This document shows, in pieces, positions 11,541 through 23,659 of a stretch of DNA of 64,000 bases. Positions within the stretch are counted from its first letter, which is position 1; every line of letters begins with the position of its first letter. The notes beneath the pieces were generated by a model that saw only the letters and a program-made list of their open reading frames with translations, was not told the origin of the DNA and made no database searches. The stretch is taken from assembly GCA_910589415.1 (NCBI GenBank), contig OU342634.1, positions 23,247,144-23,311,143 of the forward strand, written 5' to 3'. Both the position numbers and the translations under genes were made by a program. Source of the DNA: Malachius bipustulatus (Eukaryota; Arthropoda; Insecta; Coleoptera; Melyridae).

Positions 11541-12194
11541 ACATTTTTTATGTAAAAAATATCAAATAAAAAGAAAATTAACCTTAAAAAACTGTAAAAT
11601 TATTATTTTTATTGTTTTTTTTTTCAAGTGAATGAGGGGGTTATGCCATCCCGAGGTCTATGTATGTGCTACCAAAGATTATGAAACACTATTCTAAACA
11701 ATCCAAAATAATACAAAATAAAACCAAAAATTATCAAAATCGGTCAAGAAATAAAAAAGTTATTGCAAAAAATTGATTTTCAACCCTCAACTTCAACAGC
11801 TAATATCTTTGTAGGGGTGTCTCTGAGGAATTAATTTTATAGCTATTTTTTAATTTATTTTTACGAAATTTACCCAAATCCGGGAGATTGCCCTCATATT
11901 ATGGGACACCCTGTATAAAGGAGACAATATTCTACACCCAGATTGATAATTTTAAAAATAAAATAAATAGTGTAGATAAAGTTTGGAACAAAATTCATAA
12001 TTCCCTTATGCGACGTTTCTATGGAAGCCGTTTTGACAGGTCGATTTTATTTTTTAAAAGGCCATCTTCTGACTTGTAACATATCCTGCTCACTTCATTA
12101 CTTTTTTTACCAAATGACGTCATCTTGTGACTAACCTCTACTTGTGACATCATTGCGAAATCGATTTTAAACCAAGCAAATAGAGGTTTTTTCT

Positions 12195-13615
12195 TGACAA
12201 AAATAGTAACGAAATACCGCCGATATAATTACAAGCGGAATAGTCCCCAGATCCAAACTACACAGTTTTCTACTCGAGTTTAGCATTTTATTTATTTTTT
12301 TACTAAAGCTTGTTGTTTAAGTTGCTAAAGCTACTGACGCCCCAAAGAATATTTGATATTAAAATATTATGTGCCTCAAACTATAATATATGACAATTAA
12401 ACTAATTACGCGTTAAAAAGTATTAAAATACTTACTTGCTAAGGCTCTAAAAAACTTTCATTTTCGACTGCAAAAGCGGCATTTTGCAATGTTGTATCAG
12501 AAATAACTATTCGCGTAATTGCAACCGAAAGTACTTCAAATCATATTTGGCAGCAGGGCTAGATAGTCTGGAGGTCGTCCGATTCGAGTAGAAGTGTAGA
12601 AGTATCAAGTATAAGTATCTAGATATAAAACTTCAACCTTCGTTTTCCATTTAAATGCCGAAAAATGGGTAAAAATTGCCCGCATAAATGAGCAAAAACC
12701 GCCGAGCGTGTGAGAGTGGGGGTAAAACAGTAGATAAATAAATAAATATAAATATCTTATGGCTGTGGTAAAGCCCAAGTGTCAGAAGTTTTCAAGTAGC
12801 CTCAAGGGCCTCTGAGGTAACTTAACGACTGCTGTGAAGCAGCCGGGACCCCCTTTTTAACGTACCTCCCGGAGCACGATCGGTCACGGAACTTTTTTAT
12901 TTACCACTATAATTGGTCACCCATCTAAGTACTGACCAAGAAAAGTCATGCTGCACTTTAGAGATCGTTTGACCGAAACTCTAGCAGCTTGGCTATTGTG
13001 ACCGATGTAAAAAAAAATAAATAAAAAAAAACAGTAGATAAGGGGTGGGTATACAACTGCGCTTGTATTATGCCTCCCTCTCAATTGCTGTTCTATCCGC
13101 ACTCTCGCGTCCTCGGCCGTTTTCGCTCATGGTTGCGCGCAATTATTACCTATTTATCCGCATTTAAATGGAAAACGAAAATTGACGTTTTATACTTCTA
13201 CTTTTACTTTTCAAATCCGTTTAATAAATTCTAAACGGACGACTAATTACGGATTACGTGAGAATTAATTATCCGACAGCATCTGGGTTTTGAACAAAGC
13301 CTACCAGTATTGACTATCTCGCAAACAGCCTGCACTACGTCTCAAAAAATAACGACGTTACGAAATTTTGGAAAAAAACGCTTATTTTTATTATATTTTT
13401 TGGTTTTCTCTAATAATAAACCTATCGGGTTGTTTCAGCTCTCATTTTCTACTATTTTAATTGTCGACAATTGGTCTATTGGGACCATTTATATTGCTCT
13501 ATCATTTTTTTTTCTTTTATATGTAAAAAAATGCGGGTTTTTGCACTAAAGTGTTAATATAAAAAAAGAAAATGGTAAGCTCGAGTAGAAAACTATAGAG
13601 TAGAGCTCTGTTGCT
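12195..13615. mobile_element. decayed palindromic element with an internal SINE
   Basis: The left arm (about 12195-12690) and right arm (about 13120-13615) are imperfect inverted repeats. For example, the segment around 12570-12660 reverse-complements the block near 13160-13240, and TTTTCTACTCGAG at 12266 mirrors CTCGAGTAGAAAA at 13580. The right arm is also related in direct orientation to 48435-49050. No ORF is visible. The centre is interrupted by the SINE at 12738-13027. The exact ends are unclear and I see no clean CAGGGTG terminus. Confidence 0.7.
12738..13027 (-). repeat. 5S rRNA-derived SINE (SINE3-like) with 14-bp target duplication
   Basis: On the minus strand, 12937-12915 reads GGTCAGTACTTAGATGGGTG followed by ACC. 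This closely matches the 5S rRNA box C region as I recall it (GGTTAGTACTTAGATGGGGG). Upstream bases (GATCTCTAAAGTGCAGCATG) track the 5S box A side. The body is about 290 bp and ends in a TTTA-repeat tail near 12738-12752. AAAACAGTAGATAA occurs on both sides (12724-12737 and 13028-13041), a clean target-site duplication. It uses the internal pol III promoter of 5S rRNA and depends on a LINE for retrotransposition. Confidence 0.78.
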
Positions 13616-16600
13616 TAGTCTACCTTCTTAGGGAAATAATAACTACTGTTTCTTCTTTTTAAAGCTCACCAGCACCTTATCTAAGATTGGCAATAAAAAA
13701 CACCAAAATAGATAGATAGAATTTTGCAAAATTGCAGAAAGCTCATCATAGAGTGGAAATAATTGTGGAGCTTCCAATAGTGAGATATTATTGATAATGC
13801 CGGGAAAAATCCCTCTTTAATAAAATCTGCTGCAACAGTGAAACGGATGAATTCCGATTTAGGTCGGAAATGAAACACTTTCGCACTCCCTCTATTTCGC
13901 AGAATTGCTTTGTTTTCCCTCGACAATACCTGTAAAATTTTGAAGGTGTGTCGCTAAAGTAAAATTCTCTTATGAATATAAATTATAAAGAACAAGAGGG
14001 TTATCCGAAATTGAAGGTCTGATAGTCTGAAGTATCTGTTAGGACAAAATATGAGAACGGTTTAAACGTAGGTATAGGGAGATAAAATTATTGATATATC
14101 TAATCCCCGAATATGGGCGAACTGGTTATTGAGGGCTCCGCGTGAAAATCAAAATTCTTTATTGTTCTCGTGTCTTTTCGGTCGACTTCTTCGCTGACAA
14201 CTAAAATGACTTCTGCATCCGCCTTCTGAGCCTCTTTGATTCAATTTCACTTCCCCAAAGTGTTTTTCATCCCTAAGGGAATCATTATGCAAAAATACTA
14301 AAATAATCGCCCAGAGATAACTAAGTATTTTTCACCGCCGTCGCTGACACGTAGTAGACGTAGGCAGGTGGGGTCACCGCTCAAGATCCCAGGAATTCCA
14401 CACCTTTATTAGTCATCCTACGTAGATCCCTAATTTATCAATATCTCGCATTAAAATTAAGTACAAAAAAAGCTTATTTTATACCCAGAGTATAATAATG
14501 TTTATTTTATGCAAATTTACAAAATGTTAATCAGTTTGCTTGGTCTGATATAATATCTGCAACATATATTTCCAGGAAAATGGGGGTTTGAGTTTTGTTT
14601 ATCCAAAAGCACACATGGCTGAACCGTGTAACCTTTCCCAATGCTGATATCCTTGGAAACACAGATGCACAATTCGACAATCAATCTTCATTATTTTCAC
14701 TTATGCCAGTTCTATTTACCTTGCACGGCATATTCCTAGCAAATTAATAACACTTAGCTGACTTTCACGACTAAAACCATCGAGGGCAACGTAATAATTG
14801 GATACGTAGCCGGGATTTGTGCCTTGTATTTGTTCCACCACTGCGGCTTCTCTTTTAGGTATATTTATTCTGTGAGTATTTATTGCTATACACATCGCCA
14901 TTTAAGCGTACAATTTCTAGATATGCAAAATTTCTCTACACTAACATAATGCTGGTAATCAGGACGATATTTTTATTTTTTTATTTTTTGACTAATTTAA
15001 AAAAAGTCCTATTTAACCTACTTTAAAATCTACATATAATAATTCAGATGACATTTTGTTTGTAAAGGGAAAGGATCTGACAATTGTTTTTTAATTCATA
15101 AGAATTTTCCAGCCTTCGCAGCTTGTACAACACGAGGGGTCACCTCTATTATATGAGAGCAGCTCTACTTCTCTGTGGACAATTTCTGTCAACAATTGAT
15201 AGATTTGTGACGGTATACAAGTTACTGAAAACTGGGTCGGATTTTATTTAAGTAGGCCTAAGTAGCAGACATGCTGATGAGTCCTAATAAGGATGAAAAA
15301 GCTGTCCAAGTTTTTCGATGTCTGCTGCTTGTGATATGTAATTCAGCCCCAAAAAATCCCCTTACTTATTGATAATACATTATACTGGTTTGCTATTAGG
15401 TAAGTTTATCTTTTATCTTAATTTGTTATTGTATATAATCCAAACTTCCCGGGTGTAATGATCATTTAGTAGGCAGAGAATGCAGTACGATACTCGCACG
15501 TTGTATTTGGGGATAATTTAGCTTAAGCCTAGCCCACATTACCTCGTATTGCGATCATAAATATCCCATGCCCTGAATATATCAGACCTGGTTTTATAGG
15601 TAAGGGTGTATAATAATAGTTCTAAATATAGGGCCTAAAGTTCTGTATACGATTCAGGTCTCTCTTAATAATAATAGAGCATTGTAGACCTCACCGACTT
15701 ACCAACTTCTACGCAGTTATCACTTTGAGAACAAGGCTGATATTAATCAACAATGCTCGTCTAATAGCGGTTGGCAGTGCATACAAATGCTCTCATTAAG
15801 GCCACAATTGAAACGCGTCTACAGACTTCGTTCAGAAGTCGGAGGAGTAATGTATTGTTTTTATTAAAACGAGCCTAACCAGCTTGCGATGTGAGGCAGG
15901 ATTAAGAAGGCCTAGATTAATCAAGATTATCGTGACGTTTACATGAGGCTTTTATATTGCTGAAAATACCCAGATGTGGAAAACATGGGAACTTTGATTA
16001 AGCAAGTCTTCTTCTCGAAGAAGAGCTGTTCCTTTAAACGACATTACAAGCGCCAATAAAAAAATTGTCATAAGATTTGAGCTCGCTGCGTGTGCCTAAA
16101 CGTCGTATCTGTTTCTGTCTTGACATGGAACTAATATCAAAATAATTTGTCTATGATTCATCATCTTTCTTCTTGTCTTAATGGTCCGGATTGAACGTGC
16201 TAATTTTCATTTGGTCCATTAAAAAAAAATCCAGAACAGTCTCTTTGATTATCGACTGGTCATTACAAAATTGTTTTACCTCAATACTGAAACATCCTGT
16301 ATGTGATCCGATACTTAGATGCCTAGTCTCACAAAGTGTTATAGAGAACACTTCAGTCGTTATTTACTCCTTTTTCATTAACCTCCTGAGCTGGAGACTT
16401 TATACCAACTTAAGATATATGGAAATGATATTCAGTTCTAAGAATCTATTTCCTTTCTTTGTGGATTTATACAGGATTTCTTTCCGACTAATCCCATACT
16501 GCCAGAGTTTTTGCATCAATTCACACTAGAGTGTATCAATCTTATCTTCAACTACTTTTATTAAGCTTATAGAAACTTCTAATATCATTTCCCGTCATTT

Positions 16601-17473
16601 TTGTAGTATTTCCTTTATTTAGAAAGCAAATTTAGGTAAGTATGTCACTGTGTTAATGTTCTGATAATAAAAATGTTTTTTTTTTAATCCTTGAAGTGGA
16701 ACCACGAGCTGTGTAAAGAGCTCTTAAAGGGATCTTAAAGATACCTCAAAAGATGCTTCCATTTCATATCGCAAGTGCTGTTGGAAGTTTTAAATTTACC
16801 TCCGGGATCCTATTTTACTAATTTATAACTGCAAAGAGCCATTAAGTCCTCAAAAACAAAACATCCTATTAGGTCTCATTTTACGTGCAATTTCGACCTA
16901 ATGAATAAAAGCTTCGTCCTAAAGCCCCATTTCTCTGAAATACTTTGCTTATAAAAGAAGGATTTGCTCCGACAAATCAGCAAAACGAATTGTTATATAA
17001 TGTAGGTAGGCAGGCACTGCAATGTTTGTTTCATCCGGATGTTAACCTGGCAACGAATACTTCAGACTTTAATTATCCTGAAAGATTTGTCGGAGCTCCA
17101 ATTTCAGACCTAAGCAGATCTAGGTAAATGTAGTGATATTGTTTGAACACTTCATTGTTTTTTTTGCCATGTCTTTTTAGGAATGGAAATGTAGGCCGGG
17201 TACTAAGTACGGGACACAAACTAACAAAAGGGTGCCTGGGAAAAATGTGAAAATTTCACTCAAATTAGAAATCGTAAGCGTAACTTCCACTTGTTTTTTA
17301 GATTCTCTTCTGTTTATTTTTTATTATTTGAAACACACTTGTGCCCATGAAAATAACACTTTTTCTGCGAGATAAATTCTAGTGGGCATTTTTCACCGAG
17401 ACTATCTTTATTTTGACATTATATTAATAGCGTTTCAAAAGTGCATTACGAAATCACGTGTGCAAAAAATGTA
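13616..17473. other. gene-poor interval
   Basis: No protein family is recognisable here. Apart from the hammerhead-like motif at 15264-15326 I see no structured element. An ORF at 16945-17127 ends at a donor-like AG|GTAAAT but matches nothing I know. Confidence 0.5.
15264..15326 (+). ncRNA. candidate hammerhead ribozyme (type I, slightly decayed)
   Basis: The conserved core CUGAUGA is at 15274-15280 and GAAA at 15295-15298. Between them is stem II, GUCC (15281-15284) with GGAU (15291-15294), closed by a UAAUAA loop. Stem I has an inner pair UG:CA (15272-15273 with 15307-15308) and a perfect 7-bp outer helix AGCAGAC (15264-15270) with GUCUGCU (15320-15326), separated by an internal loop as in natural type I hammerheads. 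Stem III would be the short hexamer AAGCUG (15299-15304), which looks like a mutated palindrome. The predicted cleavage site is after C15306 (GUC). The weak stem III suggests reduced activity or action as a dimer. Confidence 0.6.
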
Positions 17474-19878
17474 AGGTGATTCTTATAACTTCAAATATCC
17501 AAATAGCTTGAAAAGTGCGCAGTCTGTGGAAAAATGTTTTTTACAAAAATAGTTTTGTTCGATGAGGTATACATTGTTTAAAGAAAAAAATAACACTGCA
17601 TCCCTTACGAGGGAGTAAGCGTAACTTTGAAATATCAAATATCAACCCATATTTTTTGTAGCAAATTTGTATTAAGCGAAAAAAAAATGCGTAAGATTTT
17701 ATCGAAATTTTTTTTGCGATTTTTCATAGAAGGCGCTTCTAATATAGGTATCTCAAAAATTAAGTCCTATACGGACTAGTATATTCTATATCAAGGGCGG
17801 AAAGAAGTTCATTTCAGCGAGTATGAAGTTATCGGACCGAGCGGAGCGGAGCGGAGCAAGGGTCGATTGAATACGAGCTGAAATGGACTTCTGATCCGGC
17901 CGAGATAAAGACGCTATTTTTTAGCGCATCACGTTAGAACACTGAATACTTTGGCTTGTTGGCGAATATGTGGTGGCGTACAAATTAATTCACTGTCAGT
18001 GTAATTTTCCTGTCTAGCGTTCATTTTGTTTCTTTATTAACGAAATCTCAGAAACTAGTAACCCCCGTTAATCGTTATAATTAGATAGGTACCTACCTGT
18101 TATTATACAGGGTGATTGATTGAAACGCCACATTAGAAAAAATTCGACTTCCAAATGATCTAGGAATCTGAAATTTGGAACTTAGGCAACATACCTAATA
18201 ACGAGTCAAAATGAAATATTACCAAGATGGCAGCACATTTAAAAATGGCAAAAGCAATGGCCATCTTTGTTTTTTTAAATGGGACACCCTATATTTTATT
18301 GCATTTTCAGATTGTCTGAGAAAATGTAATAACAATAATGTTTATAGTTGCATTTTAAATTGAGTAGGCTATGAGTTATAAACAAGTGAAAATCGCAATT
18401 TTCCAACTTTAAACCCATTTACCACGAAAACGGCTCAAGATATCAGAAAACGGCTTACATGTCCCTATCTTAAATTTTTATCTGGTATCCTACTGTATAG
18501 TTTAAATATTTATGCAGGGTGATGAAAAATCTGATAAATTTCACCACCTTGTATAAACATTTCAACTGCATAATTGGATGCCTTATAAAAAGTTAAGATA
18601 GGAACATGTAAGCCGTTTTTTGATATTATGGGCCGTTTTTGTGGTAAATGGGTTTAAAGTTGGAAAATTGCGATTTTCACTTGTTTATATAACTCATAGC
18701 CTACTCAATTTAAAATGCAACTATAAACATTATTGTTATTACATTTTCTCAGACAATCTGAAAATGCAATAAAATATAGGGTGTCCCATTTAAAAAAACA
18801 AAGATGGCCATTGCTTTTGCCATTTTTAAATGTGCTGCCATCTTGGTAATATTTCATTTTGACTCGTTATTAGGTATGTTGCCTAAGTTCCAAATTTCAG
18901 ATTCCTAGATCATTTGGAAGTCGAATTTTTTCTAATGTGGCGTTTCAATCAATCACCCTGCATTTCCAGCTCGTTTAGACTTGATTGAAATATGCGCGTA
19001 GGTATAGTGGTCTCGGTTTAGTTGTCAGCTGTGTGCTTCAATTTCGCTCTTACCTGCCGCGTAATCATTAACTGATAACTACACTATGAGTAGTTGCTAT
19101 AGTAACTCCTAAATCTGTCCGCCCTAGGGCCAGAAAAAACGTTCGTTGCGGGCTGGAAAATTTTCTACGCTTGGAAGCGAGCTGCTGTTGCATGCAGGCT
19201 GCAATATGCGTCATTCCGCCGGCTACTGAGCTACTGAAAAATCGTCTTTCAGAGGCGATGCGCTAAAAAATTTTTTTCTGGAAAAGTGGTTTAGTTCAAT
19301 GGGGGGTTTCGTATTAATACAAAAACCGCCCTACATCCTCCATCCTTTGCGAAGGAGAGAACTTTGAAATTTTGAACATCAACCCCAATTTTTTATTGCG
19401 AATTCCTACTTAGTGAAAAAAACATGCCCAAAAATGTTTCAGGGAAGTCTTACGTATTTTTTGTCGCCGAAAACGAATCCGCAATAAAAAATAAAGGTTG
19501 TTGTTCAAAATTTCAAAGTTACCGTACTCTGTCGCGAGGACTGTGGGGTGTAGGGTGGTTATTGTATTTAAACGATGTCCCCCATCGGACAAAACCACTT
19601 TTGGTAAAAACTTTTTTCCATTTCGTCCTTGATTTATCGTATAAAAAATTGTTTCAGATAAATGTTACATTTTTTTTTATTTTCTATACTTATGTCAATC
19701 TCAATCAATCAATTTCAAAGTTACCCCAATTCCCTCACAAGGGGTGAGGGGTGCAGGGCGATTTTTGTTTTCAAACGATATCCCCATCGAACAAAACCAC
19801 TTTTGTGAAAAACGTTTTCTCCGCAGAGTGCGCAGTTTTCGAGATATTTGGATATTTTAGGTTTTAAGAATCACCCTG
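17474..19878. mobile_element. large palindromic element containing a second palindromic element
   Basis: The right end is TCACCCTG|TA (19878, TA 19879-19880). The left end is TA followed by a degraded AGGTGATTCTTATAAC (17474). The outer arms match as inverted repeats: the block at 17475-17580, with GTGCGCAG and TTTTGTTCGATG, mirrors 19780-19878. Inside the right half, 19270-19620 forms another hairpin centred near 19460. Element 18108-18960 is inserted within. No coding sequence. A short (GAGCG)n run lies at 17838-17858. Confidence 0.65.
18108..18960. mobile_element. 853-bp TA-CAGGGTG palindromic element
   Basis: It begins TA|CAGGGTGATTGATTGAAAC (18108) and ends with the reverse complement (CACCCTG at 18960). 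The two arms of about 420 bp are nearly perfect inverted repeats meeting near 18530. The TA on the right has mutated to CA. The inner block around 18345-18400 (TAAACAAGTGAAAATCGCAA) recurs at 41470, 42640 and 61960. No ORF. Confidence 0.88.
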
Positions 19879-19880
19879 TA

Positions 19881-21676
19881 TGGTTAAGGTCAATTATGCT
19901 CAAAAACATCGAAGGTTATGAAGGTAATGAAAATCGGTTTTTCGCGAATTTCGTACCTAAACCATCAGTTTCACGCCAGTTTATAGGCTGTTAGAAAATT
20001 TATACGTTACCTACGAGTAACTCTGTTCAAATAGCGTTTTTTACAAAATTTATACAGGTGTCCCTGAAATGACTTTACAGCTCACTACCAAATGTTACTC
20101 GAGTGAAACTTAGTCGATTTAAGCCCGAAGTTGCTTGGTTTGGTCGCTATTAGATGTCAAAAGTTCAATTCTGAAATTGTTTTTTGATTATAAAAGCTAA
20201 AAAGCTGAAGCGATTTTGATGAAATTGGTATGACGTTATGGTTGTATGGGACAAAAAGTGCAATATTAAAATTACTCATAGCGTTAATTCATTGGCGTAG
20301 ATCATGGGTTTTTTAGGTTTCACACCCTATGAACTTCAAGTTTACTTCTTATTAGTGTAAAGTAAATGAAACTTTTACAAAAATTCTTGTAGGTAATAAG
20401 TTTTCGATGAGTAATTATGAGTAGGTAAATATACTAATATGGATAGTGCATTATTATTAAAATTCCCTTAATAATAATAATTGTAATTTGGACATCAATA
20501 AGGGAATTAATATGTAACTGTCGTGTCTGTGTTGAAAATAAATTTGATTTGAAATGACATACTTTTTTCCCGTTGCAGAAAAAATATATTTATTTAAATG
20601 AAGATAAATACCTAATTAATCGAAGAAAAATAGTTTACTTTGAAGAGTATTTACAATAGTCTCTTTTATCAGACAGGTTATATGTATATAATATTCTTCA
20701 GGCTTAAAAGGATTATAGATCATTTTTATTAGACACTTCCGATCAATTTTACAAAATTACTTTATAGACTTATTACATGGTTTAAAAGTTTTGCATTTTA
20801 CTCATTTTCAATAAAAATAAATTTGATCGAAGGGATTTTCGTCCCTTAACTCGATAGGAAGGACTGATAGTATATTATGATCAATTTCCATAGCAAGCTT
20901 CTCCATTACTTCGCATGATTTTTACGTAAAGCCTTCTGAACGTTTCTATATCTATAGCTTTGTTTTTATTAGTTTATATTTTTGGTTTAGCTATATCTTT
21001 TGTATATCTTCATATTGTTTAAGGTAAGATTAAAATAAATTTTTGAAATGGCAGTTTTATGCAAACAACAAGTCGAGTTGTAAATATCACAAAAAATACA
21101 AATATCTCAAAATCGTCTCTGACTCCTTTTATAATACTCCAGTTCCAACTCTTCGGATGCCTATATAATAGAACATTCCCCGATCTTATTTTTGCATGCA
21201 AGAAAAAAACCACAAGAGCGTGGAATAAATATCGAGCTTTCCTGAGGAATTTTCAATCACATCCGAGTTTGTAAGCCCGACCAAGCAGCTTAAAATCAAG
21301 AAAGCCAATTTAGCTCAAAACGTATTATAAACTGAACTATGATCTAACGGAAGCATAAAAAATAATAATTTCTATCTCTAATTCCTATCTGATGCGTAGA
21401 TACAACATTGCGGAAATAATTCTGTTCGATGAAATATCTAGGTAGGTACATTATATTATGACAAAAATTTTAAAACATCGTTGCAGAACGCTTTGCCAAA
21501 GCAGCTGTATATAGAAATTTTTGAAACCTCAAAATGAAAAATACATATAATTTTTTAGAATAAAAGCGAGTTTTCTGCTTAATGACTAAAAATTTACTTT
21601 AACAAAGATTAACAGTTATTATTGAAGTGCTAAAGTTATTATCTAGGTCATGGAAAAATAGCATGTATATTGTACA
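19881..21676. other. gene-poor interval with a possible LINE-type 3' tail
   Basis: No coding sequence is recognised. At about 20450-20560 a stretch ending in AATAAATTTGATTTGAAATG resembles the 3' terminal region of insect non-LTR elements, but no ORF precedes it. Confidence 0.35.
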
Positions 21677-21678
21677 TA

Positions 21679-22403
21679 CAGGGTGGCCAATTAGTGCGAC
21701 AAAGGTCAATATCTCCTGTACCATTGAAGATAGCGGAAAACTTTTTCCAAGAAAGTTATTAAGGGTTAAGAGATGCATCTTTTAAAATTATTTTCGACTA
21801 TACAGGGTGCTCCATAAAGGCGGGACGGTAAAAAGTTCATGTTTTTTAAATGGGACGCCCTGTATATTTTCACATATTCTAATTCACCGTGAAATTCTGT
21901 AGGTAGCAACACAATTATTTATGCACATTTTTGCAACGTTGCCAAATAGATTGGAAAATTCTTTAAATTTGTGAAAAAACATGGCTCAATGAAATGTGTA
22001 ATATTTTTTAACTTATAATAATTGGGAAAAAAATAGTTTTTTAAAGCAAAGAAGAATGTTGACAGGAGCCGTCTAAGGTAACATAGAATAATGTTTTTGT
22101 ACAGGGTGTTTTCTATGGGCGTGCCAACATTACGAACTTTAAACCTAATTTTCGTGATTTTCTTAAATGGAACACCCTGTATTTGATTACACTATCTTGT
22201 AGGGATTTTAATCTCCTTTAACTTTTGTAAAGGTCTTCCTATGCCTATCTTTACCAATTTTGGTGGTATTTCAATTTTTATTTAAACTCTAGCAAAAAAC
22301 TAGATGTTTTTCAACCTTTTCGCTTTTCTAGTCACCTGTAACACATAAAATAAAAACAAAATGTTGTAATTTTAAATAAAACGTCAATTTGGTAGTTTTC
22401 CCA
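21679..22403 (+). repeat. left long terminal inverted repeat of the mariner-like element
   Basis: It pairs with 24418-23660. Two mini-palindromes with their own CAGGGTG...CCCTG borders lie inside it (21813-21862 and 22102-22179), so the arm itself seems built from older end-like modules. Confidence 0.85.
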
Positions 22404-22545
22404 TTGATTTCCATAAATAATTAACCTCAAAACAATTTAATCATACTGGAGGATACATTCACAAAATACAAAAAAGTAACACAAAAAAAAAGTCACAAAA
22501 ATATTTTAGCGACTCAAGTTTGCGGACAATTTCTAAAATAAATTA

Positions 22546-23607
22546 TTACGTAATTATTTGTTCAAAGTGGCCCCCATTAACTTGGATACACAATTCAACA
22601 CGTTTTTCAAACGATTGAGTCATGTTTCTACACATTTCCCGAGTAACACTTTGAAAACAGTTCCTAATACGAATTTTCATATCATCTCTTGTAGTCGGGG
22701 GTATTTTATATACCTGATCTTTTACAAATCCCCATATACAAAAATCCATTTTTGTTAGATCTGGTGATCTAGCCGGCCATGGTACTGGCGCTCCTCTTCC
22801 AATCCACTGCTGCCCATACCTTTCATTCAAGAAGTTAGTAATATGCCCTGTATAATGCACGGGGGCTCCATCATGTAGAAACCAAAGACGTTCACGAACT
22901 TCATTTGGTATCTGAACCATTAATTGCGGTAAATTAAATCGTAAAAAATCCAAGTATAATTGTCCTGTTACTCTGCCCTCAAAAAAATGCGGTCCAATAA
23001 CATAGTCTCCTACAACTCCTCCCCAAACGTTTAAGGACCATCTGTTTTGTGAATGGGTTCTTGCGAAATAGGGATTGCTGTTAGCATAATAATGAAAATT
23101 GTGCCTATTCACGTTTCCATTTTTATGAAATGTTGCTTCATCACAAAAGAATACTAAATGTGCAAAATTTCTTTGTTGTCTCGTTTTTTCCTGTACCCAT
23201 TCACAGAAATTTATTCTTCTCTGATAGTCTTCTTCATTTAGTTCCTGCAACAACTGGATATGATAAGGATGCATTTTGTGTGCTTTCAGTATGTTCTGAA
23301 TCGATGATCGTCTAATATCTAATTGATTGGAAATATTTCGTTGGCCAATGTGTGGATTTTCATTTACTGTTAAAAGAACGTCTAATTGATTTTCTTCCAT
23401 TAAAACACGTTTTCTTCTTTCATTTTTATTATAGGCTACACTTCCCGTTCTTTGAAAACGTTCCATTACCTTTTCAAGCGCCCTTATATTAGGTTGTCTT
23501 CGGTTTGGATATTTTTCTTTGTATATCCGCGTTGCTAACAAGCAGTTTTTGTCGCTAGCTCCTAGTACAAATACCATATCCACCATTTCGGCATTTGAAA
23601 AATTCAT
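22546..23607 (-). CDS. mariner-like transposase, DUF4817-type HTH plus DD41D-like catalytic domain
   Basis: 353-residue transposase that would bind the element ends and catalyse cut-and-paste integration at TA. I start it at the ATG at 23607 (MNFSNAEMVDMVFVLGASDK); an upstream TTG is open but not needed. N-terminal ~50 residues form a DUF4817-like helix-turn-helix (YKEKYPNRRQPNIRALEKVM). A second HTH (GQRNISNQLDIRRSSIQNIL) follows at ~90-115. The catalytic triad appears as FCDEATF (~155), WFLHDGAPVHY (~240) and WPARSPDLTKMDF (~280). About 41 residues separate the second and third Asp, so DD41D rather than mariner DD34D or Tc1 DD34E. This resembles rosa/VISITOR-type families as I recall them. 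There are no stops or frameshifts and the length is normal. Confidence 0.93.
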   Translation of the reverse strand: MNFSNAEMVDMVFVLGASDKNCLLATRIYKEKYPNRRQPNIRALEKVMERFQRTGSVAYNKNERRKRVLMEENQLDVLLTVNENPHIGQRNISNQLDIRRSSIQNILKAHKMHPYHIQLLQELNEEDYQRRINFCEWVQEKTRQQRNFAHLVFFCDEATFHKNGNVNRHNFHYYANSNPYFARTHSQNRWSLNVWGGVVGDYVIGPHFFEGRVTGQLYLDFLRFNLPQLMVQIPNEVRERLWFLHDGAPVHYTGHITNFLNERYGQQWIGRGAPVPWPARSPDLTKMDFCIWGFVKDQVYKIPPTTRDDMKIRIRNCFQSVTREMCRNMTQSFEKRVELCIQVNGGHFEQIIT

Positions 23608-23659
23608 ATTTAATACTTTTTGTACAAACAAACCACCAAATCACTTTAATTGTCATCTA

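Larger units (their letters stand above)
7550..11913. mobile_element. TA-flanked palindromic (foldback) element, split by a BEL retrotransposon
   Basis: The left end is TA|CAGGGTGTCCCATAATATG (TA at 7548-7549). The right end is its reverse complement, ending CACCCTG|TA (TA at 11914-11915). Each arm runs about 0.6 kb and they meet near 8150, so the element is essentially one long hairpin of about 1,220 bp once the BEL insertion (8404-11540 plus one 5-bp duplication) is discounted. It has no coding capacity. The ends and TA duplication match mariner-type transposition, so it is presumably mobilised in trans. A sibling copy without the insertion lies at 35791-36990. Confidence 0.9.

Noticed and set aside
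16945..17127. 60-aa ORF ending at a donor-like AG|GTAAAT, possible exon
   Set aside because: No acceptor with a pyrimidine tract, no family resemblance, and no neighbouring exons with matching phase.
17838..17858. (GAGCG)n run as a possible regulatory repeat
   Set aside because: Only three to four units; an ordinary short microsatellite within a transposon.
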